From: a virus
Strand: one strand, 5' to 3'
IMG/VR virus record: IMGVR_UViG_3300028416_000004
Location: 1 to 64,000 of that record
Length of the DNA stretch: 64,000 bases
A program made the position numbers and the translations under genes. The notes under the pieces were generated by a model. That model was not told where the DNA came from and did no database searches. It saw nothing but the letters and a program-made list of their open reading frames with translations. How positions within the stretch are numbered: the first letter of the stretch is position 1; each line of letters opens with the position of its first letter. Shown here in pieces: positions 1 through 8,291 of the stretch.

Positions 1-100
1 AACTAGTATATATACGCACCTTTTTGTAAGTAACTTAAAATTAGAGAATTATATAAGTATTTTTATTAAAAAAGTACAAATTTGAAAATAAATTTATACA

Positions 101-129
101 AAGACAATCAGAAATGGTTGTCTTTTTTT
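101..129 (+). terminator. Rho-independent terminator
   Basis: A 9-bp stem (101-109 with 116-124, one T-G wobble) with a 6-nt loop is followed directly by a run of T. It would end a transcript entering from the left of the window. No coding sequence is visible in positions 1-100. Confidence 0.75.
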
Positions 130-219
130 ATTTAATCCACCTCACACCACCAGAATCGTCATATTTTTTGAACAGTAAACATAAAAAACAAAAAATAAGT
201 TATACAATAATAAAAAAAC

Positions 220-257
220 ATTTTCCGAAAAACATAATAAATCATTTTTCGGAAAAT
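220..257. repeat. perfect 13-bp inverted repeat
   Basis: Positions 220-232 and 245-257 are exact reverse complements separated by 12 nt. There is no T run after it, so it is not a standard terminator. It sits in a 266-base stretch (130-395) without a convincing gene, upstream of the gene at 396. It could be an operator or a transcript hairpin; the role is unknown. Confidence 0.5.
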
Positions 258-373
258 AAAATAATTTTATTGTATATCATTTTAATATCCCATCTCCTAC
301 ATAAATTTATTAAATTTTTAATTCATTAAATGTAATATTATAATAATTAAATCGTTATTATAAAAAAAAGTTT

Positions 374-381
374 TATATTTG
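374..381 (+). promoter_or_regulatory. Bacteroidetes-type -7 box TATATTTG
   Basis: TATATTTG matches the Bacteroidetes -7 consensus TAnnTTTG and lies 14 nt before the ATG at 396. No clear -33 TTTG is present at the usual distance, so this is a moderate call. Confidence 0.55.
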
Positions 382-395
382 TAAAAAATATTATT

Positions 396-1103
396 ATGGC
401 TATTACTATAAAAGAATTAAAAAATAATTTTCAAGTTTCTAAATTTAAAGGTAATTTTTTATTATATGATAAATCTGCTGGTAGCGGTAAACGTTGTGTA
501 TATAAATTTCTTTGTAGTGTAAAACATAAAAGAGGAGTATGGGAAGTTACAGGTTTTAAACCTACTGGAGTTTTAGAAAAATTAAAAGAAAATGTAAAAG
601 GTTTTGTTAATAGTTTAGAATATGATTCTGAGTACTATGACCCTAGATACAGAGATGGTTATTTTGAATATATGATTATATTTGATTATTTAAGTAATTT
701 AGGTTTTAAACATACTTCTTTAAATTCAGATATATTTAAATATAATGTTAAAAATATCTATGGTACTCATCCAGAAATAGTATTAAGTTTTACAGGCTTA
801 GATTATTTTGTTGATGAAATTTCAGAAGAAGTAAAAATAAATTATCATATTAATAGTGGTAGTTGGGTTAGTGTTACAACAAAAAGAAATGTTAAAGACA
901 TTAAAGAAGGTATTGATAAATTATTAAGTCCATTATTATTAAGTGAGACAGTTAATAATATTAAAACAAATGAAAAATTAGAGAAAAAGTTTACTTCTGA
1001 TGTTGATGTTATTATTAATAATATTAAAAATTTAGATATTCAAAAAAGTTCTATGAAAGATTATTTAAAAGAAGAATTAAAAATTTTAATTGATAGTTTA
1101 TAA
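396..1103 (+). CDS. hypothetical protein, 235 aa
   Basis: I do not recognise the family. The protein is mixed alpha/beta, without a signal peptide or membrane segment, and ends in a lysine-rich helical tail. The N-terminal part repeats aromatic-rich strands (for example YKFLCSVKHKRGVWEVTGF), which would suit a small beta-rich domain. The ATG follows a TATATTTG box by 14 nt, so it probably heads its own short transcript together with the 61-aa gene downstream. Confidence 0.75.
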   Translation: MAITIKELKNNFQVSKFKGNFLLYDKSAGSGKRCVYKFLCSVKHKRGVWEVTGFKPTGVLEKLKENVKGFVNSLEYDSEYYDPRYRDGYFEYMIIFDYLSNLGFKHTSLNSDIFKYNVKNIYGTHPEIVLSFTGLDYFVDEISEEVKINYHINSGSWVSVTTKRNVKDIKEGIDKLLSPLLLSETVNNIKTNEKLEKKFTSDVDVIINNIKNLDIQKSSMKDYLKEELKILIDSL

Positions 1104-1130
1104 CTGTCATTATAAAAAATAATAATAAGT

Positions 1131-1316
1131 ATGAATTTAGAAAAAAAAGCATTACATATATTTAACACTTTTAATGATAAAGAGAAATCTTTAAAAGCTG
1201 TAGATGTTATTGTAGAGGAACTTGAAACATACAATAAAAGAGGTATGAATATTTGGTTTAATGAAAGAATCAAAGACTGGAATAAAGTTAAGTTGATAAT
1301 AGAGAAAAGATACTAA
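1131..1316 (+). CDS. hypothetical small protein, 61 aa
   Basis: A short, charged, mostly helical protein rich in lysine and glutamate. It lies 27 nt after the 235-aa gene in the same direction and is probably co-transcribed with it. I see no known motif. The overlapping antisense reading frame has no support and was left out. Confidence 0.6.
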   Translation: MNLEKKALHIFNTFNDKEKSLKAVDVIVEELETYNKRGMNIWFNERIKDWNKVKLIIEKRY

Positions 1317-1370
1317 TTAATCTTTATCATTTATCACAAAAATAAAAAATAATCAAAAAAGTCAAACAAT

Positions 1371-1988
1371 ATGAAATTAACAATTAAATTAATATCAATT
1401 TTATTTATTTATTTTAATATATTTTCTCAAGAAATAATAGATATTCCCATTGAAGAAAGGGAATATTTTTTGTTTAACAAAGAAAATTTAACTATTAAAC
1501 CTATTGAGATTGATAGTTTTTTGATTGAAAAAAATAAATATACAATTTCAGTACACGAAGGTACAACATTCCTTTTGAAAGAAATGATTGATAGTATTAT
1601 AAATTATAAATCTGAAGATTATTGGGAGTGGCAATTTCCTCTTAAGTTATCGATGTATTTTTTTCATGACTCGTTAGAAAATATTTTATTATTTTCACAC
1701 TTTAATGAAGATAGTTGTGAATGTACTAATTCTTTGCTGGAGGTGGTTTTTGATGAACAGCAGAAAGTTTATGAAAATATTTCAATAGGTGATTTATTAA
1801 AATCAGATAAACTAAAAAAATATCATATAGTATTTTATAACACAGTGAACGAAAAAGAAGATAAAACTATATATAAACAAGAATTAGTTATATGGGTGGA
1901 CCTTAAATTTAATCCTTTTATCAAATCTCAAAGAAAAACAAGAAGAATAACTTATATGATTCCTTTTCAGGAAGTTATTAAAAGATAA
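1371..1988 (+). CDS. exported hypothetical protein, 205 aa
   Basis: The N-terminus is a signal peptide: two lysines, a hydrophobic stretch to about residue 18 and a probable cleavage site near FSQE. The mature part is acidic and aromatic, with a Cys-x-Cys pair in the middle (SCEC). No catalytic motif is recognised. Small exported proteins like this are frequent among phage accessory genes, but the role here is unknown. Confidence 0.7.
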   Translation: MKLTIKLISILFIYFNIFSQEIIDIPIEEREYFLFNKENLTIKPIEIDSFLIEKNKYTISVHEGTTFLLKEMIDSIINYKSEDYWEWQFPLKLSMYFFHDSLENILLFSHFNEDSCECTNSLLEVVFDEQQKVYENISIGDLLKSDKLKKYHIVFYNTVNEKEDKTIYKQELVIWVDLKFNPFIKSQRKTRRITYMIPFQEVIKR

Positions 1989-1992
1989 AAAT

Positions 1993-2228
1993 ATGTTGAA
2001 TCTAATAAATAAATCTTTAGAAAAAGATATTAAAAATAATAATTTTGATTTTATAAATTATGAACCTGGGAAGGTTGGAGGTTTTTCTATTGAATATTTT
2101 GGAGAAAATTATATGAATATTATATTGAATTTTATAGTAGAGAATTAAATGTTGGTCAATATTATTATATTTTATATGTTGAAAACGTTTTTATAAACAG
2201 AAAAAGCTTTATTATATTCAAAAACTAA
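1993..2228 (+). pseudogene. small gene with apparent -1 frameshift
   Basis: The frame from ATG 1993 gives 51 residues and stops at 2146-2148. From about 2110 the -1 frame stays open to a stop at 2226-2228 and reads as a well-balanced protein continuation (EFYSRELNVGQYYYILYVEN and on). Joining the two gives a protein of about 77 aa. This suggests a recently broken gene, a sequencing indel in the AT-rich stretch, or less likely programmed frameshifting at the GAAAATT run near 2103. The family is not recognised. Confidence 0.4.
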
Positions 2229-2304
2229 AATATATCACATTCTATTTTTGTCACAATTATTGATTATATTTGTGAAAAAAATTGTTATTTCAATTTAAAT
2301 AAAA

Positions 2305-2312
2305 TACATTTG
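2305..2312 (+). promoter_or_regulatory. promoter with -33 TTG and TACATTTG
   Basis: TACATTTG fits TAnnTTTG. A TTG at 2282-2284 lies 20 nt upstream, as expected for a -33 element. The ATG of the next gene is 13 nt downstream. A second box, TATATTTG at 2265-2272, lies further upstream. Confidence 0.55.
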
Positions 2313-2325
2313 TATAAAAAAAATA

Positions 2326-2559
2326 ATGAGTAGATTAAATAAAAAAACAGAAGAAAAAGTAAATACAATAGTCTCTGAAATTGAAGGTCTTTTATTGGAA
2401 AATCCCCCCAAAAGCAACAATGAAGAAAGTCAATTATTATCAACTTTTTCAAGCGTTATATGTCAATTCGATGCAGATATTGCAATTGAAGTTATGAATA
2501 AATTTGGAGATATTGGAAAAAAACAATCTTTAAGCATAAAAATAGAATATGGTTATTAA
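2326..2559 (+). CDS. hypothetical small protein, 77 aa
   Basis: A soluble acidic helical protein of unknown family. The start is supported by the TACATTTG box 13 nt before it. It may form one unit with the 115-aa gene 32 nt downstream. Confidence 0.6.
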   Translation: MSRLNKKTEEKVNTIVSEIEGLLLENPPKSNNEESQLLSTFSSVICQFDADIAIEVMNKFGDIGKKQSLSIKIEYGY

Positions 2560-2591
2560 AAATATTTATATTTATTAGAAAAAAATAAATT

Positions 2592-2939
2592 ATGGATATT
2601 TCAAAAAAAATAGATGAATTAATCTTAAAAGAAAGAGAAAAAATGGTACACTTTGCTATACTTTACTCTGAAACAAATGACTCTAGCAATAGAGATTCTT
2701 ACATGAAACATAAATATACATTCAATGTTTTGAAAGATTTTTTAGAAAGCAATAAAATTAATTTTGAAAACATTTCTAAAGAGTTGTTAAATTTCAACCT
2801 TTTAAAACAAAAATTAGCAGAAAAATCTAAAGAAAATATTGAAGAAAAATCTGAAGATAAGTTAATAGAAAAATCTACTTCTCAAAAACCAAAAGAAACA
2901 AAAACTCCTAGAACAAGAAGAAAAAAAGAAGAAAATTAA
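2592..2939 (+). CDS. hypothetical coiled protein with basic tail, 115 aa
   Basis: The first 75 residues are predicted helical. The last 40 are low-complexity Lys/Glu/Ser/Thr ending in a highly basic tail (PRTRRKKEEN), which could bind nucleic acid. No family is recognised. Confidence 0.6.
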   Translation: MDISKKIDELILKEREKMVHFAILYSETNDSSNRDSYMKHKYTFNVLKDFLESNKINFENISKELLNFNLLKQKLAEKSKENIEEKSEDKLIEKSTSQKPKETKTPRTRRKKEEN

Positions 2940-3018
2940 ATTTAATATAAAAAAAAACATAACAACAGTTTATTTTTTAATAAAATAATTTATTTAAATA
3001 CAAAATCAACAATTGAAT

Positions 3019-3393
3019 ATGAAAGAAAGAAGGAGAGCTATAGAAGCTAAATTAATTGAAAAAAGCAAATCAAATCCTGGTTATTACAAATATCAAATAA
3101 AAATTAAAGAGCTAAACGGAGAAGAACATGTAGTACCTTCTTACGGTGTTGATATGGAAGATGCTTTGAGAAGGATTATAAAAAATGAAAATAAAGAAAA
3201 AATAAATAAAGTTTACACAAAAAAAATAGAACCTACACTTTTCATATTAATATTTAGTTCTTGGTTGTCTTGCATTTTGATATCAGCAATAAGTTATGAT
3301 AATCCAAAATATGCTTTATATGGTACGTTGGGAGTTGTATCTTTTATGCTCTTATATTCAATAAATAAATTAATTAAACTAATTAAGGAATAA
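3019..3393 (+). CDS. hypothetical membrane protein, 124 aa
   Basis: The ATG at 3019 is preferred over an in-frame TTG two codons upstream. Residues 1-70 form a basic cytoplasmic domain with a short beta-rich stretch around EEHVVPSYGVDMEDALRRII. Residues about 75-118 contain two adjacent membrane segments, and a lysine-rich tail follows. The function is unknown. Confidence 0.65.
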   Translation: MKERRRAIEAKLIEKSKSNPGYYKYQIKIKELNGEEHVVPSYGVDMEDALRRIIKNENKEKINKVYTKKIEPTLFILIFSSWLSCILISAISYDNPKYALYGTLGVVSFMLLYSINKLIKLIKE

Positions 3394-3415
3394 ACTAAAA
3401 ATAAACAATAATAAA

Positions 3416-4231
3416 ATGTTAACAAAAACAAACTTAACTATAGAAGAGTTGTTTTCTAAAATTTGGGGAAGCTACTCTGAAATTACACCTTCAGCAAATA
3501 AAGTTTTAGATTTTTTTAAATCTAAAGGAGAAGAAGTTGAAAATGACCATGTTGCATTTAGAACTTTAAATGATGAAAGAGTCAATATTGAGAAGGTCTC
3601 AGATTTATTTTTGAAAATGGGTTATTTAGAAGGTGGTGAATATCATTTTACTGAAAAAAAACTGTATGCTAAACACTTTTATCATCCAGACAAAAAACAT
3701 CCAAAAGTATTTATAAGTCAATTATTATTAGAAGAGTTTAGTGAAGATTTACAAAAAACAATGAAATCTATTATAGATAATATAGATTTTAAATCAGTAA
3801 CACCATTAACTTTTTTGACAAGCAGAAGATTGTGGGACACACCTTCATATGAAAAATATAAAGAATTAGCTCAAGAAAGTGAATATGCAGCTTGGTTTTA
3901 TTTATATGGTTATACAGCAAATCATTTTACTGTAAATGTAAATAAATTAAACAAATTTAAAACACTTAAAGAAGTTAATGAAAATTTAATTTCTAATAAT
4001 TATATTCTAAACTCTTCTGGAGGTTTAATTAAAGGTGGACCAGATGTTTATCTAGAACAGTCTTCAACTATGGCTGATAAGTATGATTATACTTTTCGAG
4101 AAGGTAATTATGAAGTTCCCTCTTGTTTCTACGAATTTGCTTATAGATTTCCATTAGAAAACAATGAGCTTTTTGAAGGTTTTGTTGCAGCCTCAGCAAA
4201 TAAAATATTTGAAAGCACAAACTTAAATTAA
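3416..4231 (+). CDS. DUF1338 family protein, 2-oxoadipate dioxygenase/decarboxylase-like
   Basis: This 271-aa protein matches DUF1338, whose characterised member HglS is an Fe(II)-dependent enzyme that converts 2-oxoadipate to D-2-hydroxyglutarate in lysine breakdown. The family metal ligands are visible as His45 (NDHVAFRTL), His170 (ANHFTVN) and Glu240 (CFYEFAYRF). The GGLIKGGPD and LEQSSTMAD signatures near 202-221 are also intact. The length fits the short bacterial form. It stands alone, with a hairpin rather than other lysine genes after it, so its substrate in a phage setting is open. Family assignment is strong; the exact activity is an inference. Confidence 0.88.
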   Translation: MLTKTNLTIEELFSKIWGSYSEITPSANKVLDFFKSKGEEVENDHVAFRTLNDERVNIEKVSDLFLKMGYLEGGEYHFTEKKLYAKHFYHPDKKHPKVFISQLLLEEFSEDLQKTMKSIIDNIDFKSVTPLTFLTSRRLWDTPSYEKYKELAQESEYAAWFYLYGYTANHFTVNVNKLNKFKTLKEVNENLISNNYILNSSGGLIKGGPDVYLEQSSTMADKYDYTFREGNYEVPSCFYEFAYRFPLENNELFEGFVAASANKIFESTNLN

Positions 4232-4241
4232 CTATCATTAT

Positions 4242-4278
4242 AGTGTCAAGTTAAACTTTTTATAAACAACTTGACACT
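4242..4278 (+). other. 11-bp perfect stem-loop after DUF1338 gene
   Basis: AGTGTCAAGTT at 4242-4252 pairs exactly with 4268-4278 around a 15-nt loop. It starts 10 nt after the stop codon of the DUF1338 gene and ends 14 nt before the next ATG. There is no T run, so it is more likely a 3'-end stabiliser, processing site or operator than an intrinsic terminator. Confidence 0.5.
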
Positions 4279-4292
4279 TAAATATAATTCAA

Positions 4293-4502
4293 ATGAAAAA
4301 AAATATTAATAAATTTATTTTCATAATATTATTATCATTTACATCTTGTGTATCTAAAAGACATACATATAATAGACATACGAATGGAAACCTATTATCA
4401 TGGCATGGTAAAGATAAAATGATAAACCATAAAAGTTCATTAACCAATTATGGAAGAAAAAGCATGGAACGAAAGGTGCACAAAAAAAGAATATTTAGAT
4501 AA
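4293..4502 (+). CDS. small lipoprotein, 69 aa
   Basis: A hydrophobic N-terminus ends in the lipobox-like LSFTSC, giving a predicted lipidated Cys19. The short mature part is basic and His-rich (RHTYNRHTNGNLLSWHG). Short phage lipoproteins can act in host lysis (outer-membrane spanins) or in blocking superinfection, but nothing here decides between these. Confidence 0.6.
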   Translation: MKKNINKFIFIILLSFTSCVSKRHTYNRHTNGNLLSWHGKDKMINHKSSLTNYGRKSMERKVHKKRIFR

Positions 4503-4553
4503 CTTTACATTAATTTAAAAATAAATTTCATATTTATAAATAAAATTATAATT

Positions 4554-5066
4554 ATGTTTTACTTATTTTTAATATTATCTATAGTATTTACATTATCATC
4601 TTCTATATCAGAAGCTATAATGGATAAATTACAATTCCATTGGCATAAAAGTATCTTTTCAATTAATCCAAAAAGGTATTATGAAAACTTTTGGAATCCT
4701 TATTTTAGTTGGAGTAATAAATATTCTAATGTTGAAAAAAAAGAACCTAAATTTTTTGGCTCAACAACCATATTTGTATTCTTGACAGATGCTTGGCATT
4801 TATTTAAGTTTTCCAAAAACCTATCAATATTCTTAGTTATTTTATTTTCATTTTTATCTAGTCATTATTATGAATTTAAAATTAATTTTATTTTATTTTC
4901 TTTGATTTATGTTGTTTCTTTAAGGTTTTTGTATGGTCTTTGTTTTACTCTATTTTTTGATAAATTTTTAGAATTCAAAGATGTGTATGGTATAGCCGGG
5001 AAAGATAATACACCTGGAAATGAAGTGAATTCTGATTGGATGGATAAAGTGAATGGATTAAAATAA
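4554..5066 (+). CDS. hypothetical membrane protein, 170 aa
   Basis: The protein has an N-terminal membrane segment (about residues 2-20), a Trp- and Tyr-rich middle part and two or three further membrane segments (about 85-140). The run GSTTIFVFLTDAWHLFKF stands out. It is followed after 5 nt by another membrane gene. The function is unknown. Confidence 0.7.
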   Translation: MFYLFLILSIVFTLSSSISEAIMDKLQFHWHKSIFSINPKRYYENFWNPYFSWSNKYSNVEKKEPKFFGSTTIFVFLTDAWHLFKFSKNLSIFLVILFSFLSSHYYEFKINFILFSLIYVVSLRFLYGLCFTLFFDKFLEFKDVYGIAGKDNTPGNEVNSDWMDKVNGLK

Positions 5067-5071
5067 TTATT

Positions 5072-5569
5072 ATGGGAAAAATTGCATTGAAAATAGTATT
5101 GTCTATAGTTTTGGGAATGGCTTTATTGAAATTTGGTTATATGTTTAAAAATGATTGGCTATCAATTATTACACAAGCTTTAGGATATCTAGTTGTATCA
5201 TATCCTTTTTATTTATTTTTTAAACTTTTAGTTTGGAAAATAAAAATGGACATTAAAGAATATAGAATAAACAAAAGTTTTTATAATCAAAAAGGCATTG
5301 TTTATGGTCATATTACAGTTGATGATAAACCTCTAAATATAGTTAAATGTATTGTGAAAAATGCGGATGGTTCCAATAATAAATGGACACATAGATGGGT
5401 TGTACATACAGATAAAAATGGATTTTATGAAGTAAAATATATACCAGATGGAGATTATATTTGTATATTCTCAAGAACATTTACAACTGGGAGTACTATG
5501 GTTGAAACGCTTAACTTTTCAATAAAAAATGGTTCTAAAGAAAACTTAAACATTAATATTAAAAAATAA
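5072..5569 (+). CDS. membrane protein with carboxypeptidase-regulatory-like beta-sandwich
   Basis: Two membrane segments (about residues 5-25 and 35-55) are followed by a C-terminal domain of about 95 residues. That domain has the pattern G-x-V/I-x-G-x-I-x-x-D-x-x-P-L, then DKNGFYEV and PDGDY, typical of the CarboxypepD_reg-like (transthyretin-like) fold common in Bacteroidetes. The domain call rests on pattern only. It sits in a run of membrane and lipoprotein genes (4293-6037). Confidence 0.65.
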   Translation: MGKIALKIVLSIVLGMALLKFGYMFKNDWLSIITQALGYLVVSYPFYLFFKLLVWKIKMDIKEYRINKSFYNQKGIVYGHITVDDKPLNIVKCIVKNADGSNNKWTHRWVVHTDKNGFYEVKYIPDGDYICIFSRTFTTGSTMVETLNFSIKNGSKENLNINIKK

Positions 5570-5573
5570 ATTT

Positions 5574-5816
5574 ATGGACTTCAATAAAATTATAGACTTT
5601 TTAAAAAAACACAAAATTTTACAATATATATTACTTTTAATCCCAGTAATAGGATTAGGCATTTGTATGTTTATATATCCATATTGGTGGTTAAATGGGA
5701 ATTTAGATGGTGACACTCTTGCAGAAGAGATATATATTAAATCTGCAACTGCTATAGCTGTTTATGGTGGCTTTGTAGGGCATTTAGTTTGGTTTATACA
5801 AAAAATAAGAAAATAA
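5574..5816 (+). CDS. small two-TM membrane protein, 80 aa
   Basis: There are two membrane segments (about 16-38 and 55-75). Between them the motif YPYWW is followed by a short acidic loop and then KSATAIAVYGGFVGHLVWF. The same arrangement (YPFWW, then KIAAFIAAYGGLFANILWI) ends the 240-aa protein encoded at 13383-14105, so the two share a membrane module. The function is unknown. Confidence 0.65.
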   Translation: MDFNKIIDFLKKHKILQYILLLIPVIGLGICMFIYPYWWLNGNLDGDTLAEEIYIKSATAIAVYGGFVGHLVWFIQKIRK

Positions 5817-5824
5817 AATTTAAT

Positions 5825-6037
5825 ATGAAAAAATTTTTAAAAATATCACTATTAATTAGTTTAATTTCTTGTGAAAGAGTACGTGATTATCAATGTGTAT
5901 GTTATTATAATATGAATACAGATTCTGTTAAATATGAGGTGTATAACGTTAAAAATAAAAAAACATTAGCGGAATCTTATTGTTCTTCATTAACAAATCA
6001 TCATATTCAAAATAACTATTGCGAAATTTCTGAATAA
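5825..6037 (+). CDS. small Cys-rich lipoprotein, 70 aa
   Basis: I take ATG 5825 as the start because it begins a signal sequence, MKKFLKISLLISLISC, with lipobox LISC. The frame is open further upstream, but that part overlaps the previous gene. The mature part has five further cysteines (CVC, YC, YC pattern), suggesting disulfide bonds after export. The family is unknown. Confidence 0.65.
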   Translation: MKKFLKISLLISLISCERVRDYQCVCYYNMNTDSVKYEVYNVKNKKTLAESYCSSLTNHHIQNNYCEISE

Positions 6038-6061
6038 TATTTAATATTAAAAAATATAAAA

Positions 6062-6760
6062 ATGAAATTGTTATATATTTTATTATTTTTCCTATCTTTC
6101 TGTAATTCAGAATACAAAAAATTTAAAAACATCCCAGATAATTCAAAAATTAATCTACCTAAATCATTTGATGGAGATACAGTATATTATAGAGATGGTT
6201 TTTGTTTGTCTTATAGTGAAAAATGGGAACAACCTAAGTGGATTTTTTACACTCTAAAAAAAAGTGATATAAATTGTTCAACAAAAATAAAAAGAAAGAA
6301 TTATTGGTTTAAAAATGATTATAACATAAAAACAGGCTCTTCAACATTGGAAGACTATAAAAATACAGGATATGATAGAGGGCATTTAAAACCATCTGCA
6401 GATGAAGGTTGTGATTTAAATCAAATGAAAGAAACATTTTTAATGTCTAATATGTCTCCACAATTACCTGATTTTAATAGATATATTTGGAAAAATTTAG
6501 AAAGCTATGTTAGAAAAAACCTTTTTAATTATGATAGTATTCAAATTGTAACTGGGGGAAATCTTAATGAAAAACTTTCTTGTATAGGCATCAACAAAGT
6601 GGGAGTTCCGAAACACTTCTATAAAGTTCTCATAAAATTCAAAAACAACACAAAAACAATTGAGTGTTTTTATTTACCAAATGAAAAAAACAAAAATTTC
6701 AATGACTTTAAAATAAAAAAAGAAGAATTAGAAAAAATTATAAAAATTAAAATAAACTAA
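6062..6760 (+). CDS. secreted DNA/RNA non-specific endonuclease (DRGH family)
   Basis: A hydrophobic leader (residues 1-14, ending SFC) is followed by a beta-beta-alpha-metal nuclease domain. DRGH at 105-108 supplies the general-base His108. The SNMSPQ run beginning at 129 and the downstream Asn/Glu of NRYIWKNLE give the usual Mg-binding region. The domain resembles NucA/EndA-type nucleases that cut DNA and RNA without sequence preference. The leader suggests action in the periplasm or outside the cell, for example digesting foreign or host DNA after lysis. At 232 aa it is of normal size for the family. Confidence 0.85.
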   Translation: MKLLYILLFFLSFCNSEYKKFKNIPDNSKINLPKSFDGDTVYYRDGFCLSYSEKWEQPKWIFYTLKKSDINCSTKIKRKNYWFKNDYNIKTGSSTLEDYKNTGYDRGHLKPSADEGCDLNQMKETFLMSNMSPQLPDFNRYIWKNLESYVRKNLFNYDSIQIVTGGNLNEKLSCIGINKVGVPKHFYKVLIKFKNNTKTIECFYLPNEKNKNFNDFKIKKEELEKIIKIKIN

Positions 6761-6921
6761 ATTGATTTAACTAATTTTAGAAATAATTTTAATTTTTATA
6801 TATAAAGTGGTTTCCAAATTCATATTCCCTTTATTCTTTTTTATCTAATTATATATATTATTAAGTTTATAGTATTTATTTCATTAAAGAATAATAATAT
6901 TTTTTTTATAATATTTTTTTG

Positions 6922-6929
6922 TATATTTG
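6922..6929 (+). promoter_or_regulatory. -7 box TATATTTG
   Basis: TATATTTG lies 21 nt upstream of ATG 6951, at the end of a 190-nt gap (6761-6950) in which I see nothing else. No good -33 element is visible. Confidence 0.5.
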
Positions 6930-6950
6930 TATAAAATATATACATACATT

Positions 6951-7514
6951 ATGAAAAAATACAAATATGAAATTTACACAACTGGTTATGCTAACGAAGT
7001 TGTGGTTGGGAGTGTCTCCCAAGAAGACATTCAAAAAATTGATAATTTATTAGAAGAAAATGACTTTACTACATCTGAACTTTTTCAAGAGTGGGATATC
7101 CTTGCAGAAAACGATTTAAGAGAGTGGCATGAATTTGACAACAAAGAACATATATATGGACCTCTAAAATATGAATCTATATTAACAGTTGTAGACTTAA
7201 ACACAAAAGAAGTAGTTTTTAAAACAGAGTTTAACAACTTAAAAAACAATAAAATAAATTACATTTCTCATGAACCAAATGAAGATGAATCATTATTTTA
7301 TGCTACAACATTAGAAAAAGGTTGTGCTATGGAGGGAACTTTAGAATTAGATGAACCTTTTGAAGGAACAAAATTAACTTTTGAAACTACAGAATTAGCA
7401 TTTGAAGATTATGAACATGATTTAGTGCAAAAACTTTTCTATGATAATAAAGAAATTTCAACAGACATAAACTCAACAGATGTTAAAGAATTTATTGCAG
7501 AATGTTTTTATTAA
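6951..7514 (+). CDS. hypothetical acidic protein, 187 aa
   Basis: ATG 6951 is the start. A TTG eight codons earlier lies inside the TATATTTG promoter box and cannot be used. The protein is strongly acidic, soluble and mixed alpha/beta, with no recognised motif. The next gene follows after 17 nt, and the pair probably forms an operon ending at the terminator at 7882-7915. Confidence 0.7.
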   Translation: MKKYKYEIYTTGYANEVVVGSVSQEDIQKIDNLLEENDFTTSELFQEWDILAENDLREWHEFDNKEHIYGPLKYESILTVVDLNTKEVVFKTEFNNLKNNKINYISHEPNEDESLFYATTLEKGCAMEGTLELDEPFEGTKLTFETTELAFEDYEHDLVQKLFYDNKEISTDINSTDVKEFIAECFY

Positions 7515-7531
7515 TTTAAAAAAATAAAATT

Positions 7532-7843
7532 ATGGGAAGTATTTTAAAAGGGAATTTTGAATACAAAATCTTAGTCACTTGCACTAAAGCAGTATTTTAT
7601 ACAGAAGAAATAGAATTTGATGTATCACAAATAATTGATAGACATAGTTTATTTGATGATTATCAACATAACTGGGATGACTCTATTTTTGTGACTTTAA
7701 AAGATGAGTGGAGTAACTTTAATGAAGATATGATAAAACTATCGAATAAGTATCCAAAATTAAAATTAGAGTTATACAGAATAGTCTCTTCTAAAGAGGA
7801 AAAACTTATAGGTACTTATCAATATGGTGATTTAGCTAATTAA
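7532..7843 (+). CDS. hypothetical protein, 103 aa
   Basis: A small soluble acidic protein with beta-rich ends, of no recognised family. It is the second gene of the unit that begins at 6951. Confidence 0.6.
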   Translation: MGSILKGNFEYKILVTCTKAVFYTEEIEFDVSQIIDRHSLFDDYQHNWDDSIFVTLKDEWSNFNEDMIKLSNKYPKLKLELYRIVSSKEEKLIGTYQYGDLAN

Positions 7844-7881
7844 ATTCAATGAGTGAAGATTATAATTAATTATAATTATTT

Positions 7882-7915
7882 AAAGGAGAGTTAAGCGAAA
7901 CTTTCCTTTTTATTT
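7882..7915 (+). terminator. Rho-independent terminator
   Basis: An 11-bp stem (7882-7892 with 7899-7909, one G-T pair) around the loop AAGCGA is followed by a T-rich tract. It closes the 6951-7843 unit. Confidence 0.8.
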
Positions 7916-7942
7916 TAAATAAAATTTAATAAAAAAAAAAAA

Positions 7943-8218
7943 ATGAAAGATAAACTTTTTAAAACATTAAATGAAATTTTAGAAAAACTTATAATTCCAC
8001 ATGATAAAACCTTACATTTTGTATATGGTTTTTTATTTTTTTGTGTTGTTTCATTATTATTTAACCCATTAACTGGATTGTTGTCAAATATAATTTTAGC
8101 TTTTTCAAAAGAAATTTATGATTATTTTGCCCCTAATCATAAAGGTAGCTTTATGGATGTGGTTTTTACATTAATTCCAGCTTTATTAAGCTATTTTTTA
8201 ATTCTTTGCAACAAATAA
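7943..8218 (+). CDS. small membrane protein resembling YfiM/DUF2279-type proteins
   Basis: The 91-aa protein has a Lys-rich start, then HDKTLHFVYGF followed by two membrane segments. The pattern His..Gly....Lys-Glu-x-x-Asp......Asp...Thr (KEIYDYF, then MDVVFT) recalls small phage and YfiM-like lipoprotein/membrane families. The assignment is tentative and no activity is known. A gap without a clear gene follows. Confidence 0.6.
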   Translation: MKDKLFKTLNEILEKLIIPHDKTLHFVYGFLFFCVVSLLFNPLTGLLSNIILAFSKEIYDYFAPNHKGSFMDVVFTLIPALLSYFLILCNK

Positions 8219-8291
8219 AAGTTAAGATTATTTTCGAAAAAAATTTAATATTAAATATAGAAATTCGTTCCATTATAAAATTGTTAAATAA

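Noticed and set aside
114-329. Open frame of 71 codons with a Lys- and Ile-rich product
   Set aside because: It overlaps a terminator hairpin (101-129) and the inverted repeat at 220-257, has no promoter or motif, and its composition looks like random AT-rich sequence.
1061-1273. Antisense frame over the 61-aa gene at 1131
   Set aside because: No promoter, and composition is Ser/Ile/Phe-rich as expected for antisense of Lys/Glu/Asn-rich coding.
6927-6950. TTG start eight codons before ATG 6951
   Set aside because: The TTG is inside the TATATTTG promoter box, so it would not be in the transcript. The same reasoning removed upstream TTG starts at 19263, 22001 and 25319.
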